NCBI RefSeq assembly: GCF_007845675.1
Contig: NZ_VOBR01000013.1
Coordinates: forward strand, 124,001 to 188,000
Source: Lentzea tibetensis
GTDB lineage: Bacteria; Actinomycetota; Actinomycetes; Mycobacteriales; Pseudonocardiaceae
Direction of reading: 5' to 3'
DNA length: 64,000 nucleotides
Under the pieces are notes generated by a model. That model made no database searches and was not told where the DNA came from. It saw only the letters and a program-made list of their open reading frames with translations. Below, piece after piece: positions 1 to 9,280 of the stretch (positions are counted from its first letter, which is position 1; each line of letters begins with the position of its first letter). A program made the translations under genes and the position numbers.

Positions 1-548
1 CCCAGGCGGCGGCCGACTCGTACCGCCTTCAGGAAGCGCGCGCCGAGGCGGAGAAGCTGACCCTGCGGGTCGAGCAGCTGCGTCAGGACGTGGCGCTGCT
101 GGAGTCGCCGACCGAGCTGGCGAAGCGCGCGGCCGAGCTGGGCCTCGTGCTGCCGCCGGACCCGGCGCGGCTGCGGCAGAACGCGGACGGCTCGATCGAC
201 GTGTTCGGCAAGGCCGTCCCGGTGCCCAAGCCGGCACCTCCGGCCCCGTCGTCCTCGTCGTCGACGACGCCGCCCGCCCAGCCGCCCGCGCAGGACCAGG
301 CTCAGCAAGGCCAGCAGCAGCAACAGGGCCAGCAGCAGCCGACGCCGCCCGCGCAGGACCAGCAACCGCCCGCGCAGCAGCAACAGCCGCCGCCCGCGCA
401 GCAGCAGGGTGCGACGCCGCCCGTGCAGGGGCAGCAGACCCCTGTCCAGGACGAGGTGCGCCAGCAAGAGGTTCAGCAGCACGAGGCTCAGCAGCAGGAC
501 CAGCCACTGGTCCAGCTGCTGGGCGCTCAGCCTCCGGGAGATCGGTGA
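1..548 (+). CDS. ftsL: FtsL-like septum protein, 5' end outside window
   Basis: The frame is open from base 3, so the start codon and membrane segment lie upstream. The visible part begins with a heptad-rich stretch (residues like RLQEARAEAEKL) ending in a LESPTELAKRAAELGLV segment, the typical end of the FtsL/septum-initiator coiled coil that bridges FtsQ/FtsB and the septal transpeptidase outside the membrane. It is followed by about 100 residues of Pro/Gln-rich low-complexity sequence (about 240-545), much longer than the tail of most FtsL proteins. It sits directly before pbpB and their ends overlap, as expected in the dcw cluster. The identity comes from position and coiled coil, since FtsL is poorly conserved in sequence. 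Confidence 0.75.
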   Translation, partial: QAAADSYRLQEARAEAEKLTLRVEQLRQDVALLESPTELAKRAAELGLVLPPDPARLRQNADGSIDVFGKAVPVPKPAPPAPSSSSSTTPPAQPPAQDQAQQGQQQQQGQQQPTPPAQDQQPPAQQQQPPPAQQQGATPPVQGQQTPVQDEVRQQEVQQHEAQQQDQPLVQLLGAQPPGDR

Positions 549-2434
549 TGCGAGGCCCGAACAACGGCCGCGCGCCACGCCGACCGCTGTCGGTGCGCAG
601 CCCCCGTCCGGCGAAGCGGGCCAAGAACAACGGCCGGGTCCGCCTCGCCGTCGGGCGCATCCTGCTCGTCGGCGCGCTGCTGCTCGCCGGGGTCAAGCTG
701 ATCCAGGTGCAGGGCTTCCAGGCGGAAGCCCTGTCCGCGCAGGCGAAGATGCAGCGCGCCACCGGCCAGAACATCCCGGCCGAGCGCGGCGCGATCCTCG
801 ACCGCAACGGCAACCAGCTCGCGTTCAGCATCGAGGTGCGCGCGCTGTACGTGCTGCCGCAGACGGCCCGGCGCAACTGGGACGAGCTGCGCGCCAAGGA
901 CAACACCAAGCCGTCGTACGAGGACCACGCGCGCGAGATCGCGAAGTTCATGCAGCAGACGCTCGGCTCCGAGGTCAACGGCGAGAAGACCGACGAGCAG
1001 ACGATGCACGGCAAGCTCACCCAGGACACCACGTACCTCGTGCTGGTGCAGGAGGTCGAGCCGAGCAAGGCCGCGCTGATCGTCAAGAAGTTCGCGGAGA
1101 TCGGCTCCGAGTACCGGGCGAAGCGGGTCTACCCCAACGCCGCGCTCGGGTCGAACATCGTCGGCTACGCGAACTGGCGGCTCGACGAGAAGCCGCCGAC
1201 CACGCAGGGCCTGCTGGGCATCGAGAACTCGCAGGACACGCTGCTCGCCGGCCGGATGGGCCGCCGGGTCGTCGACACGATGCAGGGCGACGACACGCTC
1301 GTCATCCCGAACACCGAGCGCGAGGTCGTCGCCGCGACACCGGGCAAGAGCCTGGAGCTCACGCTCGACATCGACACCCAGCACGCCGTCCAGAAGATGG
1401 TCACCGACTACACCGCGAAGACCGGTGCGAAGAACGGTTCCGCGGTGGTGCTGGACTCGCACACGGGCGAGATCATCGCGATGGCCAACGACAAGACCTT
1501 CGACCCCGGCGACTTCGCCAAGGCCGGCCCGGACCAGCTGCGCAACCCCGCGGTGCAGTCCGTGTACGAGCCGGGTTCGGTGAACAAGATCGTGACCGCG
1601 GCCGCGGCGATCGAGGACGGCCTGTTCAAGCCGGACACGGTCCTGGACATCCCCGGCAGCATCAAGGTCTCCGACCGCACGATCAAGGACGCGTGGAACC
1701 ACGGCACCGTGCCGATGACGTTCACCGGCGTCTTCGGCCGGTCGTCCAACGTCGGCACGCTGATGGCCGCGCAGCAGGTCGGCAAGGAGCGCTACGCCGA
1801 GATGCTGCAGAAGTTCGGCCTCGGCAGGCGCACCCAGTCCGGGCTGCCCGGCGAGGAGGCCGGGCTCGTGCCGCCGCTGAACCAGTGGTCCGGCTCGACG
1901 TTCGGCAACCTGCCGATCGGCCAGGGTCTCTCGATGACGCTGCTGCAGATGACCGGCATGTACCAGGCGATCGCGAACGACGGCGTGCGCGTGCCGCCGC
2001 GCATCATCCGCGCGGAGGTCGGCACGGACGGCTCGCGCGTCGAGCGGCAGCGGCCGGAGAACGTGCGCGTCGTGTCGCCGGAGACGGCCCGCACGGTGCG
2101 CGACATGTTCCGCGCCGTCACGCAGTCCTCACGCGACCCCAGTCAGGCCGGCACCGGTCCGGCGGCCGCGCTCTCGGGCTACCAGATCGCCGGCAAGACC
2201 GGCACCGCGCAGCAGATCGACCCCAACTGCGCCTGCTACTCCAGCTCGGTCTACTGGATCACGTTCGCCGGGATCCTGCCCGCGGACAACCCGCGCTACG
2301 TCGTGGGGATCATGCTCGACGCACCCGGCAAGAGCCAGACGGCCGCGCCGCTGTTCCACGAGATCGCCTCGTACCTGGCGCAGCGCTACCAGGTCCCCAT
2401 GTCGGCGGAGCAGACCCCGATCCTCCAGCTCTGA
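548..2434 (+). CDS. pbpB: Septal peptidoglycan transpeptidase, class B PBP (FtsI/PBP3)
   Basis: This 628-residue protein is the class B penicillin-binding protein that cross-links septal peptidoglycan with FtsW. A basic cytoplasmic N-terminus of about 35 residues is followed by one membrane anchor (around RILLVGALLLAGVKLI), a PBP dimerisation domain and a transpeptidase domain. All three active-site motifs are visible: SVNK with the acylated Ser344, SSN at 399-401, and KTGT from Lys550. No PASTA domain follows. The ATG at 548 is chosen over the GTG at 545 because GGGAG at 536-540 is then 7 bases upstream. The start overlaps the ftsL stop (TGATG), which suggests translational coupling. Confidence 0.95.
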   Translation: MRGPNNGRAPRRPLSVRSPRPAKRAKNNGRVRLAVGRILLVGALLLAGVKLIQVQGFQAEALSAQAKMQRATGQNIPAERGAILDRNGNQLAFSIEVRALYVLPQTARRNWDELRAKDNTKPSYEDHAREIAKFMQQTLGSEVNGEKTDEQTMHGKLTQDTTYLVLVQEVEPSKAALIVKKFAEIGSEYRAKRVYPNAALGSNIVGYANWRLDEKPPTTQGLLGIENSQDTLLAGRMGRRVVDTMQGDDTLVIPNTEREVVAATPGKSLELTLDIDTQHAVQKMVTDYTAKTGAKNGSAVVLDSHTGEIIAMANDKTFDPGDFAKAGPDQLRNPAVQSVYEPGSVNKIVTAAAAIEDGLFKPDTVLDIPGSIKVSDRTIKDAWNHGTVPMTFTGVFGRSSNVGTLMAAQQVGKERYAEMLQKFGLGRRTQSGLPGEEAGLVPPLNQWSGSTFGNLPIGQGLSMTLLQMTGMYQAIANDGVRVPPRIIRAEVGTDGSRVERQRPENVRVVSPETARTVRDMFRAVTQSSRDPSQAGTGPAAALSGYQIAGKTGTAQQIDPNCACYSSSVYWITFAGILPADNPRYVVGIMLDAPGKSQTAAPLFHEIASYLAQRYQVPMSAEQTPILQL

Positions 2435-2491
2435 GTGCCGTTAGGGACACCCTCGCGGCGCAACGCGTCCGAAGGGTGCCCCTAACGGCAC
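2435..2491. terminator. Bidirectional hairpin between convergent genes
   Basis: Two 19-base arms (2435-2453 and 2473-2491) are complementary at all but one position and enclose a 19-base loop. The hairpin begins right after the pbpB stop and ends six bases before the stop of the convergent stress-protein gene, so it can serve both. There is no U-tract, which is normal for actinobacterial terminators. Confidence 0.75.
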
Positions 2492-2496
2492 ACCCC

Positions 2497-3321
2497 TTAG
2501 AGAACGCCCTGGTCGTGGAGTGGCTCAGGGCGTGCGACGAGCACCGGGCACGAGGAGTGGTACAGCGCGGCGCGGGTGACCAGTCCCACGCCGTCCTGCT
2601 GACCGCCGCGTCCCAATACCAGCAGGTCGCTGTCCAATGCGGCCACCGCCTCGTGCGGGTGCCTGCCGTCGATCTGCACCTCCGGCACCAGCTCGGGTGC
2701 GGTCGTGCGCAGGAACAGCACCGCCCGGCGCACGGACACCTCGTCGCGCGGCACGGACGCGCCGTGCGGCTGCGGGGGGTGCACGTGCAGCAGGCGGAGG
2801 CGCGCCCGGCGGGTGCGGCAGAGCTCGACCGCGCGCCGCAGCACGACCGGGTCCTCGCACCCGCCGACAGCGGCGGTGATCCAGCCGTACTCGCCGCGGA
2901 TCGCCGGGGGTCGTCCGCGCACGACCACGACGCTGCACCGCGCGCGCCGCAGGACCGGGAGCACCAGTGAACCGAGCCCGAGGCTGCGGTGCCGTTCGCC
3001 TCGGCACCCGAGCACCAGCGTGGCGCTCGACGAGCTCGCGTCGGCCAGCGCGCTGACCGGGTCGTCACCGCTGGGCCGGAAGTGGGCCGTCAGCATCGGG
3101 AGCCGCTCCAGGACCCGCTGCACGGTCGCGTCAGCCGGGTCCGCGAGGAACACCTGCAGGTCGGTCCGCAACGACCAGGCATGCCGCGCCGCCCACTCGA
3201 ACGCGTGGTACGCGGCCTGGGAGGTATCCACGCCGACCGTGACGGAGCGGCTGAAATCGGGTGCCCAGAAGGAGAATCGCCTGGCCTCCGCCGCCACGTC
3301 CCTGTCGATCGTCTTCGTCAT
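2497..3321 (-). CDS. Universal stress protein, tandem Usp domains
   Basis: The 274-residue product has two Usp domains in tandem, which is the usual architecture of dormancy-linked stress proteins in mycobacteria and Streptomyces. Domain 1 opens with VTVGVDTSQAA and ends near LVLGCRGERHRSLGLGS, which resembles the ATP-binding G-x(2)-G-x(9)-G(S/T) loop. Domain 2 covers about residues 135-270 and its loop is less clear. The ATG at 3321 is chosen over GTG 3333 because GAGGG lies about 8 bases upstream of it. The gene interrupts the dcw cluster on the opposite strand, and a DosR/DevR-like box lies about 65 bases upstream, suggesting control by hypoxia or redox state. Its exact role is unknown. 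Confidence 0.85.
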   Translation of the reverse strand: MTKTIDRDVAAEARRFSFWAPDFSRSVTVGVDTSQAAYHAFEWAARHAWSLRTDLQVFLADPADATVQRVLERLPMLTAHFRPSGDDPVSALADASSSSATLVLGCRGERHRSLGLGSLVLPVLRRARCSVVVVRGRPPAIRGEYGWITAAVGGCEDPVVLRRAVELCRTRRARLRLLHVHPPQPHGASVPRDEVSVRRAVLFLRTTAPELVPEVQIDGRHPHEAVAALDSDLLVLGRGGQQDGVGLVTRAALYHSSCPVLVARPEPLHDQGVL

Positions 3322-3383
3322 CGCCGCCCTCACTCGCCAGCCCCCGTCGCCTTGACCTCACCTGTCTTAATTGATCGACAGAA

Positions 3384-3396
3384 GGGCCCAAAGTCC
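3384..3396 (-). promoter_or_regulatory. DosR/DevR-like operator
   Basis: On the minus strand this reads GGACTTTGGGCCC. It matches the core GGACTWWAGTCCC of the mycobacterial DosR box at all but two positions. It lies about 65 bases upstream of a tandem-domain universal stress gene, the classic DosR target class. The match is by eye, and no regulator gene is present in the window. Confidence 0.45.
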
Positions 3397-3819
3397 TGAT
3401 CCCCGGCATCATCCAGATGGCTCGAACCCAACTCAGGGACCCGAGGCGAAGACTTTCGTTGCGCCACCCGGTCCTACCATCACCGAGTTGTGATCACCAC
3501 TCAGCACGGCGCTGATCGACGTCGTCGAGACGCAACGGCCAACCTGCACGTGCCGCACACACCGCGGAACTGAGCGACACCACCGTCGAGATCGGCCCGG
3601 TGCGCGGCAACGGAAAACCGCCCTGCCTCCCGGACGCCCCGGTGCCGCCCGCTGCTCCTGCACACCGGAAGCACGCGCATCCCCGACGGGTTGCTCGTGG
3701 CGTTCGGGCTGAGCTTCAGTTGCGGCGCGTTCACCACGTCCGTCCCCGGCGGCGGAGCGGATCCCTGCTGATCATCACCCGAACGCGCACGCGCCGATCG
3801 GCCACTCTCCGTACGCCGG
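3397..3819. other. Gene-free stretch with a possible eroded coding remnant
   Basis: No convincing intact gene lies between the stress-protein promoter and murE. One stretch (about 3601-3771, plus strand) has an in-frame segment with protein-like character, including LLVAFGLSFSCGAF, ending at a TGA. Upstream protein-like segments lie in the other two frames. This pattern suggests a decayed gene rather than a functional one. Confidence 0.3.
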
Positions 3820-3833
3820 TAGCCTCTTGCCCG
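3820..3833 (+). promoter_or_regulatory. Leaderless promoter of murE
   Basis: A TAGCCT hexamer at 3820-3825 lies 7 bases before the GTG at 3833, and no ribosome-binding site is present. This spacing puts the transcript start at the first base of the start codon. It gives the murE-to-ftsQ operon a promoter of its own downstream of the inserted stress gene. Confidence 0.6.
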
Positions 3834-5356
3834 TGCCTGCCAAGCTCGAGGGCAAGGTCGCGACCGCCCCGCCCCGCCCCACCAGCACTCGACCCGTGTC
3901 AGTCGCCGCTCTCGCGACGATCGTCGACGCCCACCTGACCGGGCCAGCGCATGCCGACGTCCAGGTGACGGGCGTGACGCTCCGTGCCCAGCACGTGGTC
4001 CCCGGCGACGTGTACGCAGCGTTGCCAGGCACGCGCGCGCACGGCGCGGACTTCGCCGAGACAGCGCTCGCCAACGGCGCCGTCGCGATCCTCACCGACG
4101 AGGTGGGCGCCGCGAAGCTGAAGGACGTCCCCGTACTCGTGCACCCGAACCCGCGCAGCGTCGTCGGCACGCTCGCCGCGCACGTCTACGGCAACCCGTC
4201 GACGAAGACGCGGGTCTGGGGCGTCACCGGCACGTCCGGCAAGACGACCACGAGCTACCTGATCGAGGCCGCGCTGCGTGCCGCGGGCCGCCCGACCGGG
4301 CTCATCGGCACGGTCGAGATGCGCATCGGCACCGAGCGGATCGACAGCGCGCTCACCACGCCCGAGTCGCCGGACCTGCAGGCGCTGTTCGCGGTCATGG
4401 CCGAGCGCGGCATCACCGACGTGGTCATGGAGGTCTCCAGCCACGCGCTCGAGCTGGGCCGCGTCGCCGCGACCGAGTTCGAGTTCGGCGCGTTCACGAA
4501 CCTGTCGCAGGACCACCTCGACTTCCACCCGGACATGGAGGACTACTTCCGCGCCAAGGCCAAGCTGTTCGACGGCCGCGCGCGCAAGGAGGTCGTCTGC
4601 GTCGACACGGAGTGGGGCGAGCGGCTGGTCAAGCCGGACACGGTCACCGTCTCGACGACCGGGGCCGACGCCACCTGGACGGCGAGCGACGTCGAGGTCA
4701 CGCCCACCGGCGAGCAGACGTTCACCGCGCACGGCCCGGACGGCGACCTGCGCATCGAGCTGCGCCTGCCCGGCTCGTTCAACGTGGCCAACGCGCTGCT
4801 CGCCATCGGCTGCCTGCACGCGAGCGGCGTCCCCGGCGAGGCGATCGTCGAGGGACTGGCCGCCGTCCAGGTGCCCGGCCGCATGCAGCGCGTCGACGAG
4901 GGCCAGGACTTCACCGCCGTCGTCGACTACTCGCACAAGCCGGTCGCCGTCGCGCTCGCGCTGGACGCCGTGCGCGCCAAGACCGCGAACCGGGTGATCA
5001 CCGTGCTCGGCTGCGGAGGCGACCGGGACAAGGGCAAGCGGCCCCTCATGGGGGAGGCCGCCGCGGCGCGAAGTGACGTGTTGATCATCACCGATGACAA
5101 CCCGCGCAGCGAAGAACCGTCTTCTATTAGGGCCGCCATGCTCGAAGGCGCCCTGAACACGCCCGACCGCGGCGAGGTCGTCGAGATCGGCGACCGGAAG
5201 CAGGCGATCGAGCACGCGGTGTCCCTCGCGCAGGCGGGTGACGTCGTGGTCGTCGCGGGCAAGGGGCACGAGACCGGACAGGAGATCGCCGGCGTGGTCC
5301 ACCCGTTCTCGGACGTGGAGACGCTGGCCGCCGCGATCAGAAAGGCTCATCGGTGA
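3833..5356 (+). CDS. murE: UDP-MurNAc-tripeptide synthetase (MurE)
   Basis: MurE is the cytoplasmic ligase that adds the third residue to UDP-MurNAc-L-Ala-D-Glu. The product of 507 residues has the Mur-ligase layout: N-terminal UDP-binding domain, central ATPase with P-loop GTSGKTTT (Lys137), and C-terminal ligase domain. The DNPR motif at 422-425 is the signature of enzymes that add meso-diaminopimelate, which fits actinobacterial peptidoglycan. The GTG at 3833 is preferred to TTG 3827 because of the -10 hexamer 7 bases upstream. The stop overlaps the murF start by four bases (GTGA), so translation is probably coupled. Confidence 0.97.
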   Translation: MPAKLEGKVATAPPRPTSTRPVSVAALATIVDAHLTGPAHADVQVTGVTLRAQHVVPGDVYAALPGTRAHGADFAETALANGAVAILTDEVGAAKLKDVPVLVHPNPRSVVGTLAAHVYGNPSTKTRVWGVTGTSGKTTTSYLIEAALRAAGRPTGLIGTVEMRIGTERIDSALTTPESPDLQALFAVMAERGITDVVMEVSSHALELGRVAATEFEFGAFTNLSQDHLDFHPDMEDYFRAKAKLFDGRARKEVVCVDTEWGERLVKPDTVTVSTTGADATWTASDVEVTPTGEQTFTAHGPDGDLRIELRLPGSFNVANALLAIGCLHASGVPGEAIVEGLAAVQVPGRMQRVDEGQDFTAVVDYSHKPVAVALALDAVRAKTANRVITVLGCGGDRDKGKRPLMGEAAAARSDVLIITDDNPRSEEPSSIRAAMLEGALNTPDRGEVVEIGDRKQAIEHAVSLAQAGDVVVVAGKGHETGQEIAGVVHPFSDVETLAAAIRKAHR

Positions 5357-6819
5357 TCGCACTGACCTTGGCCGAGATCGCGGAGATCGTCGGCGGGACG
5401 CTCCACGCCACCGACGGCTCGCCCGTCGTCACCGGCACGATCGAGTTCGACACCCGCGAGGTCACGCCCGGAGGCCTGTTCCTGGCGCTGCCCGGCGAGC
5501 GCGTCGACGGCCACGACTTCGCCGCGCAGGCGGTCGAGTCCGGCGCGGTGGGCGTGCTGGCCGGCCGTGAGGTCGACGCGCCCGCCGTCATCGCACCGCC
5601 CGTCGCGACCGCGCACGGCAACGCGTACGTGCTGGCGGGCGACACGGACGGCACCGGCGCCGCGGTGCTCGCGGCACTGGCCAAGCTCGCCAGGTACGTC
5701 ACGGGCCGACTCGGCGCGAAGGACCTGACGGTCGTCGGCGTCACCGGCTCGTCCGGCAAGACGTCCACCAAGGACCTCATCGCGCAGGTGCTCTCCCCGG
5801 CGGGCGAGACCATCGCGCCACCGGGCAGCTTCAACAACGAGCTCGGCCACCCCTGGACCGCGCTGCGCGCCACCGAGGACACCCGCTACCTCGTGCTGGA
5901 GCTGTCCGCGCGCGGACCGGGCCACATCGCGCACCTGTGCCAGGTGGCTCCGCCGAGGATCGGCGCGGTGCTCAACGTCGGCAGCGCGCACCTCGGCGAG
6001 TTCGGCTCCCGCGAAGGCGTCGCGCAGGCCAAGGGCGAGCTGGTCGAGGAGCTCCCCGAGGACGGCGTCGCGATCCTCAACGCCGACGACCCGCTGGTCG
6101 CCGCCATGGCGAGCCGCACGAAGGCCAAGGTCGTGTTCGTCGGTGAGGACTCGCGCGCCGACGTCCGCGCCGTGGACATCGAGCTGGACGAGCACGCCCG
6201 CGCGAGCTTCACGCTGAAGACCGCCGCGGGCGACGCGCACGTCAAGCTCGGCGTGAGCGGCCCGCACCAGGTCGGCAACGCGCTGACCGCGGCCGCGATC
6301 GCGCTCGAGCTGGGCGCGACGCCCGCGCAGGTCGCCGAACGACTCGGTGCCGCGCAACGGGTGTCCGCCCACCGCATGCAGGTCACCGACCGGGCCGACG
6401 GCGTGACCGTCGTCAACGACGCGTACAACGCGAACCCCGAGTCGGTGCGCGCCGCGCTCAAGTCGCTCGCGACGATCTCGCGCGCGATGCAGCCCGCCCG
6501 CCGCAGCTGGGCGGTGCTCGGCCCGATGGCCGAGCTGGGCGACGACTCGGTGCGCGCACACGACGAGATCGGACGGCTGGCCGTCCGGCTCGACATCAAC
6601 AAGCTGGTGGTGGTGGGGGACCCCGCCCGCGCGATGCACCAGGGTGCCCACCTGGAAGGATCATGGGGCGAGGAATCCGTCCTGGTGCCGGACGCCGACG
6701 CGGCGATCACGTTGCTGCGCGAGGAAATCCGGCCCGGTGACGTCGTGCTAGTCAAGGCATCCAACGCCTATCGCCTGTGGCGCGTCGCCGAGGCCCTGCT
6801 GGAGGCAGGAAACCAGTGA
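5353..6819 (+). CDS. murF: UDP-MurNAc-tripeptide:D-Ala-D-Ala ligase (MurF)
   Basis: MurF adds the D-Ala-D-Ala dipeptide to give the UDP-MurNAc-pentapeptide. The product of 488 residues shows the P-loop [10 protein letters not shown] (Lys136), the [13 protein letters not shown] segment that binds Mg-ATP, and a C-terminal domain with [12 protein letters not shown], all typical of MurF. It starts inside the murE stop and ends inside the mraY start, so it is part of one translationally coupled run. Confidence 0.97.
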   Translation: MIALTLAEIAEIVGGTLHATDGSPVVTGTIEFDTREVTPGGLFLALPGERVDGHDFAAQAVESGAVGVLAGREVDAPAVIAPPVATAHGNAYVLAGDTDGTGAAVLAALAKLARYVTGRLGAKDLTVVGVTGSSGKTSTKDLIAQVLSPAGETIAPPGSFNNELGHPWTALRATEDTRYLVLELSARGPGHIAHLCQVAPPRIGAVLNVGSAHLGEFGSREGVAQAKGELVEELPEDGVAILNADDPLVAAMASRTKAKVVFVGEDSRADVRAVDIELDEHARASFTLKTAAGDAHVKLGVSGPHQVGNALTAAAIALELGATPAQVAERLGAAQRVSAHRMQVTDRADGVTVVNDAYNANPESVRAALKSLATISRAMQPARRSWAVLGPMAELGDDSVRAHDEIGRLAVRLDINKLVVVGDPARAMHQGAHLEGSWGEESVLVPDADAAITLLREEIRPGDVVLVKASNAYRLWRVAEALLEAGNQ

Positions 6820-7904
6820 AGAGCATCCTGATCGCGGCAGCGGTCGCCCTGATCGTGTCGATCCTGCTGACCCCGTACCTGATCAAGGTCTTCTCCCGGC
6901 AGGGATTCGGCCAGGAGATCCGCGAAGAGGGTCCGCAGCACCACAAGACCAAGCGCGGCACGCCCACGATGGGCGGTGTGGCCATCCTGATCTCGATGTG
7001 GGCCGGTTACCTCGGCGCGCACCTGGTCAACTCCATGTCCGCGTCGGCGGCGGGGCAGACGCCCACCGCGTCCGGCCTGCTCGTGCTGACGCTCACCACG
7101 TCGCTCGGCATCGTCGGGTTCCTCGACGACTTCATCAAGATCCGCAAGCAGCGCAACCTGGGTCTGAACAAGACCGCGAAGCTCGTCGGCCAGTTCGTCG
7201 CCACGATCATCTTCGCGGTGCTCGTGCTCCAGTTCCCGAACAAGGACGGCCTGACGCCCGCGTCGGTGAACCTGTCGTTCGTCCGGGACATCGTCGTCGT
7301 GTCGTTCGGCGTCGTCGGCTTCGTGGTGTTCTGCTACGCGGCCGTCAGCGCGTGGTCGAACGCGGTGAACCTGACCGACGGCCTCGACGGCCTCGCGGGC
7401 GGCTCGTCCGCGATGGTGCTGGGCACGTACGTGGTCATCTCGTTCTGGCAGTTCCGCTACAACTGCTCCACCTCGGCGCTGGCCGGTTGCTACGACGTCC
7501 GCGACCCGCTGGACGTCGCCTTGGTGGCGGCGGCCGCGATGGCGGCCTGCATCGGTTTCCTCTGGTGGAACGCCGCACCGGCCAAGATCTTCATGGGTGA
7601 CACGGGTTCGCTCGCGCTCGGCGGTCTGGTCGCTGGTCTCGCGATCACGACCCGCACCGAGCTGCTGATGGTCGTCATCGGCGGTCTGTTCGTCGTCGAG
7701 GCGCTGTCGGTGGTCATGCAGGTCGCGGTGTTCCGCACGTCCCGGCGCCGGCTGTTCCGCATGGCGCCGTTCCACCACCACTTCGAGCTCGCCGGGTGGG
7801 CCGAGACCACGGTCATCATCCGGTTCTGGCTGCTCGCGGGCATCTGCTGCATGTTGGGCCTCGGCCTGTTCTACAGCGAGTGGCTCACCGCGGTCGGGAG
7901 TTGA
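6816..7904 (+). CDS. mraY: Phospho-MurNAc-pentapeptide transferase (MraY)
   Basis: This multi-pass membrane enzyme transfers phospho-MurNAc-pentapeptide to undecaprenyl phosphate, forming lipid I. The 362 residues include the conserved DDFIK (near residue 104), [20 protein letters not shown] (near 259) and HHHFE (near 320) motifs that hold Mg2+ and the nucleotide. The GTG at 6816 is chosen because GGAGG at 6801 lies upstream at suitable spacing and the length matches the family. An upstream in-frame start would lie deep inside murF. Confidence 0.97.
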   Translation: MKSILIAAAVALIVSILLTPYLIKVFSRQGFGQEIREEGPQHHKTKRGTPTMGGVAILISMWAGYLGAHLVNSMSASAAGQTPTASGLLVLTLTTSLGIVGFLDDFIKIRKQRNLGLNKTAKLVGQFVATIIFAVLVLQFPNKDGLTPASVNLSFVRDIVVVSFGVVGFVVFCYAAVSAWSNAVNLTDGLDGLAGGSSAMVLGTYVVISFWQFRYNCSTSALAGCYDVRDPLDVALVAAAAMAACIGFLWWNAAPAKIFMGDTGSLALGGLVAGLAITTRTELLMVVIGGLFVVEALSVVMQVAVFRTSRRRLFRMAPFHHHFELAGWAETTVIIRFWLLAGICCMLGLGLFYSEWLTAVGS

Positions 7905-7906
7905 GC

Positions 7907-9280
7907 ATGGGGTTCCTGGCCGGTCGCAAGGTGCTGGTCGCCGGTGCCGGAGTGACCGGCCGGTCCGCCGCGGAGGCGTTGCTCGCGGCGGGCGCGGAGG
8001 TCGTCGTCACGGACGGCTCCGCGGATCGGCTGGAGGCACTGGACACGCTGCTCAGCGGCGTGGAACTGGTGCCGGGTCTCACCGAGCCGCCGCCGGGAAC
8101 CGACCTCGTGGTCACCTCGCCGGGCTGGCGCCCGGAGTCGCCGCTGCTCGCGGCCGCGACCGAGCGGGGCATCGAGGTGATCGGCGAGGTCGAGCTGGCC
8201 TGGCGGATGGGCGCGGAGCTGGCCGACGCACCCGTGTGGCTCGCCGTCACCGGCACGAACGGCAAGACGACGACCGTCGGCATGCTGGAGTCGATCCTGC
8301 ACGCCGCCGGAGCCGACGCGGTGGCGTGCGGCAACGTCGGTCTCCCGGTCGTCGACGCGCTGCTGGCCGGTCGCCGCGTGCTCGCGGTCGAGCTGTCCAG
8401 CTTCCAGCTCTACTGGTCGCCGTCGGTGCGGCCGCAGGCCGGTGTGCTGCTCAACCTGGCCGAGGACCACCTCGACTGGCACGGCGGCATGGACGGCTAC
8501 GCGCAGGCCAAGGCGCAGGTGCTGACCGGCGACGTGGCGATCGGCTGGCTCGACGACGACCGCGTCGCCGACCTGCTCGAGGACTCACCCGCCACCGACC
8601 AGGTCGGGTTCACCCTCGACGAGCCAGAGGACGGCCAGCTCGGCGTCCGCGACGGCTGGCTCGTCGACCGGGCGTTCGCCGACGACGAGCCGCTGATCGA
8701 GGTGTCCCGCATCCGCCCGGCCGGCCCGCCCGGCATCGCCGACGCACTGGCGGCCACGGCGCTGGCGCGCGCGTACGGCGTGCCGTCCGAGGCCGTCCGG
8801 ATCGGGCTGGAGCGGTTCGAACCCGCCGCCCACCGGGCCGTTCTCGTGGCCGACGCGGACGGCGTCAAGTACGTCAACGACTCCAAGGCCACGAACCCGC
8901 ACGCGGCCGTGGCGTCGCTGCGCGCGTTCCCGTCGGTCGTCTGGATCGCCGGTGGTCTGCTCAAGGGCGCGTCGGTCGAGGAGATGGTCCGGACGGAGGC
9001 GCACCGGCTGCGCGGCGCGGTCCTGATCGGCGCCGACCGCGAGGTGATCGCGGAGGCCCTCGCGCGACACGCCCCGGATGTCCCCGTTCGAGTGCTTGAC
9101 ACAGGGGACCATGACGCCATGGCCGCTATGAGCACGGTCGTGCGGGCAGCAGCGGAACTGGCGCAGGCCGGTGACACCGTGCTGCTCGCGCCCGCCGCGG
9201 CGTCGATGGACATGTTCACGGACTACGCCCACCGCGGGCAGGCGTTCACCTCGGCCGTGCGGGAGCTGCTGGGTCGATGA
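7907..9280 (+). CDS. murD: UDP-MurNAc-L-Ala:D-Glu ligase (MurD)
   Basis: MurD adds D-glutamate to UDP-MurNAc-L-Ala in the cytoplasm. The 457-residue product has an N-terminal Rossmann-like domain (VAGAGVTGRSAAE), the P-loop TGTNGKTTT (Lys120), the NLAEDHLDWHGG Mg-binding segment and the C-terminal NDSKATNPHA motif. The ATG at 7907 follows a GGGAG element and lies two bases after the mraY stop. The last bases overlap the ftsW start (ATGA). Confidence 0.97.
   Translation: MGFLAGRKVLVAGAGVTGRSAAEALLAAGAEVVVTDGSADRLEALDTLLSGVELVPGLTEPPPGTDLVVTSPGWRPESPLLAAATERGIEVIGEVELAWRMGAELADAPVWLAVTGTNGKTTTVGMLESILHAAGADAVACGNVGLPVVDALLAGRRVLAVELSSFQLYWSPSVRPQAGVLLNLAEDHLDWHGGMDGYAQAKAQVLTGDVAIGWLDDDRVADLLEDSPATDQVGFTLDEPEDGQLGVRDGWLVDRAFADDEPLIEVSRIRPAGPPGIADALAATALARAYGVPSEAVRIGLERFEPAAHRAVLVADADGVKYVNDSKATNPHAAVASLRAFPSVVWIAGGLLKGASVEEMVRTEAHRLRGAVLIGADREVIAEALARHAPDVPVRVLDTGDHDAMAAMSTVVRAAAELAQAGDTVLLAPAAASMDMFTDYAHRGQAFTSAVRELLGR

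Noticed and set aside
409-2970. Very long open frame across pbpB and beyond (853 codons)
   Set aside because: It is Arg/Ala/Pro-rich out-of-frame translation of high-GC coding DNA and runs over the well-supported pbpB and stress-protein genes.
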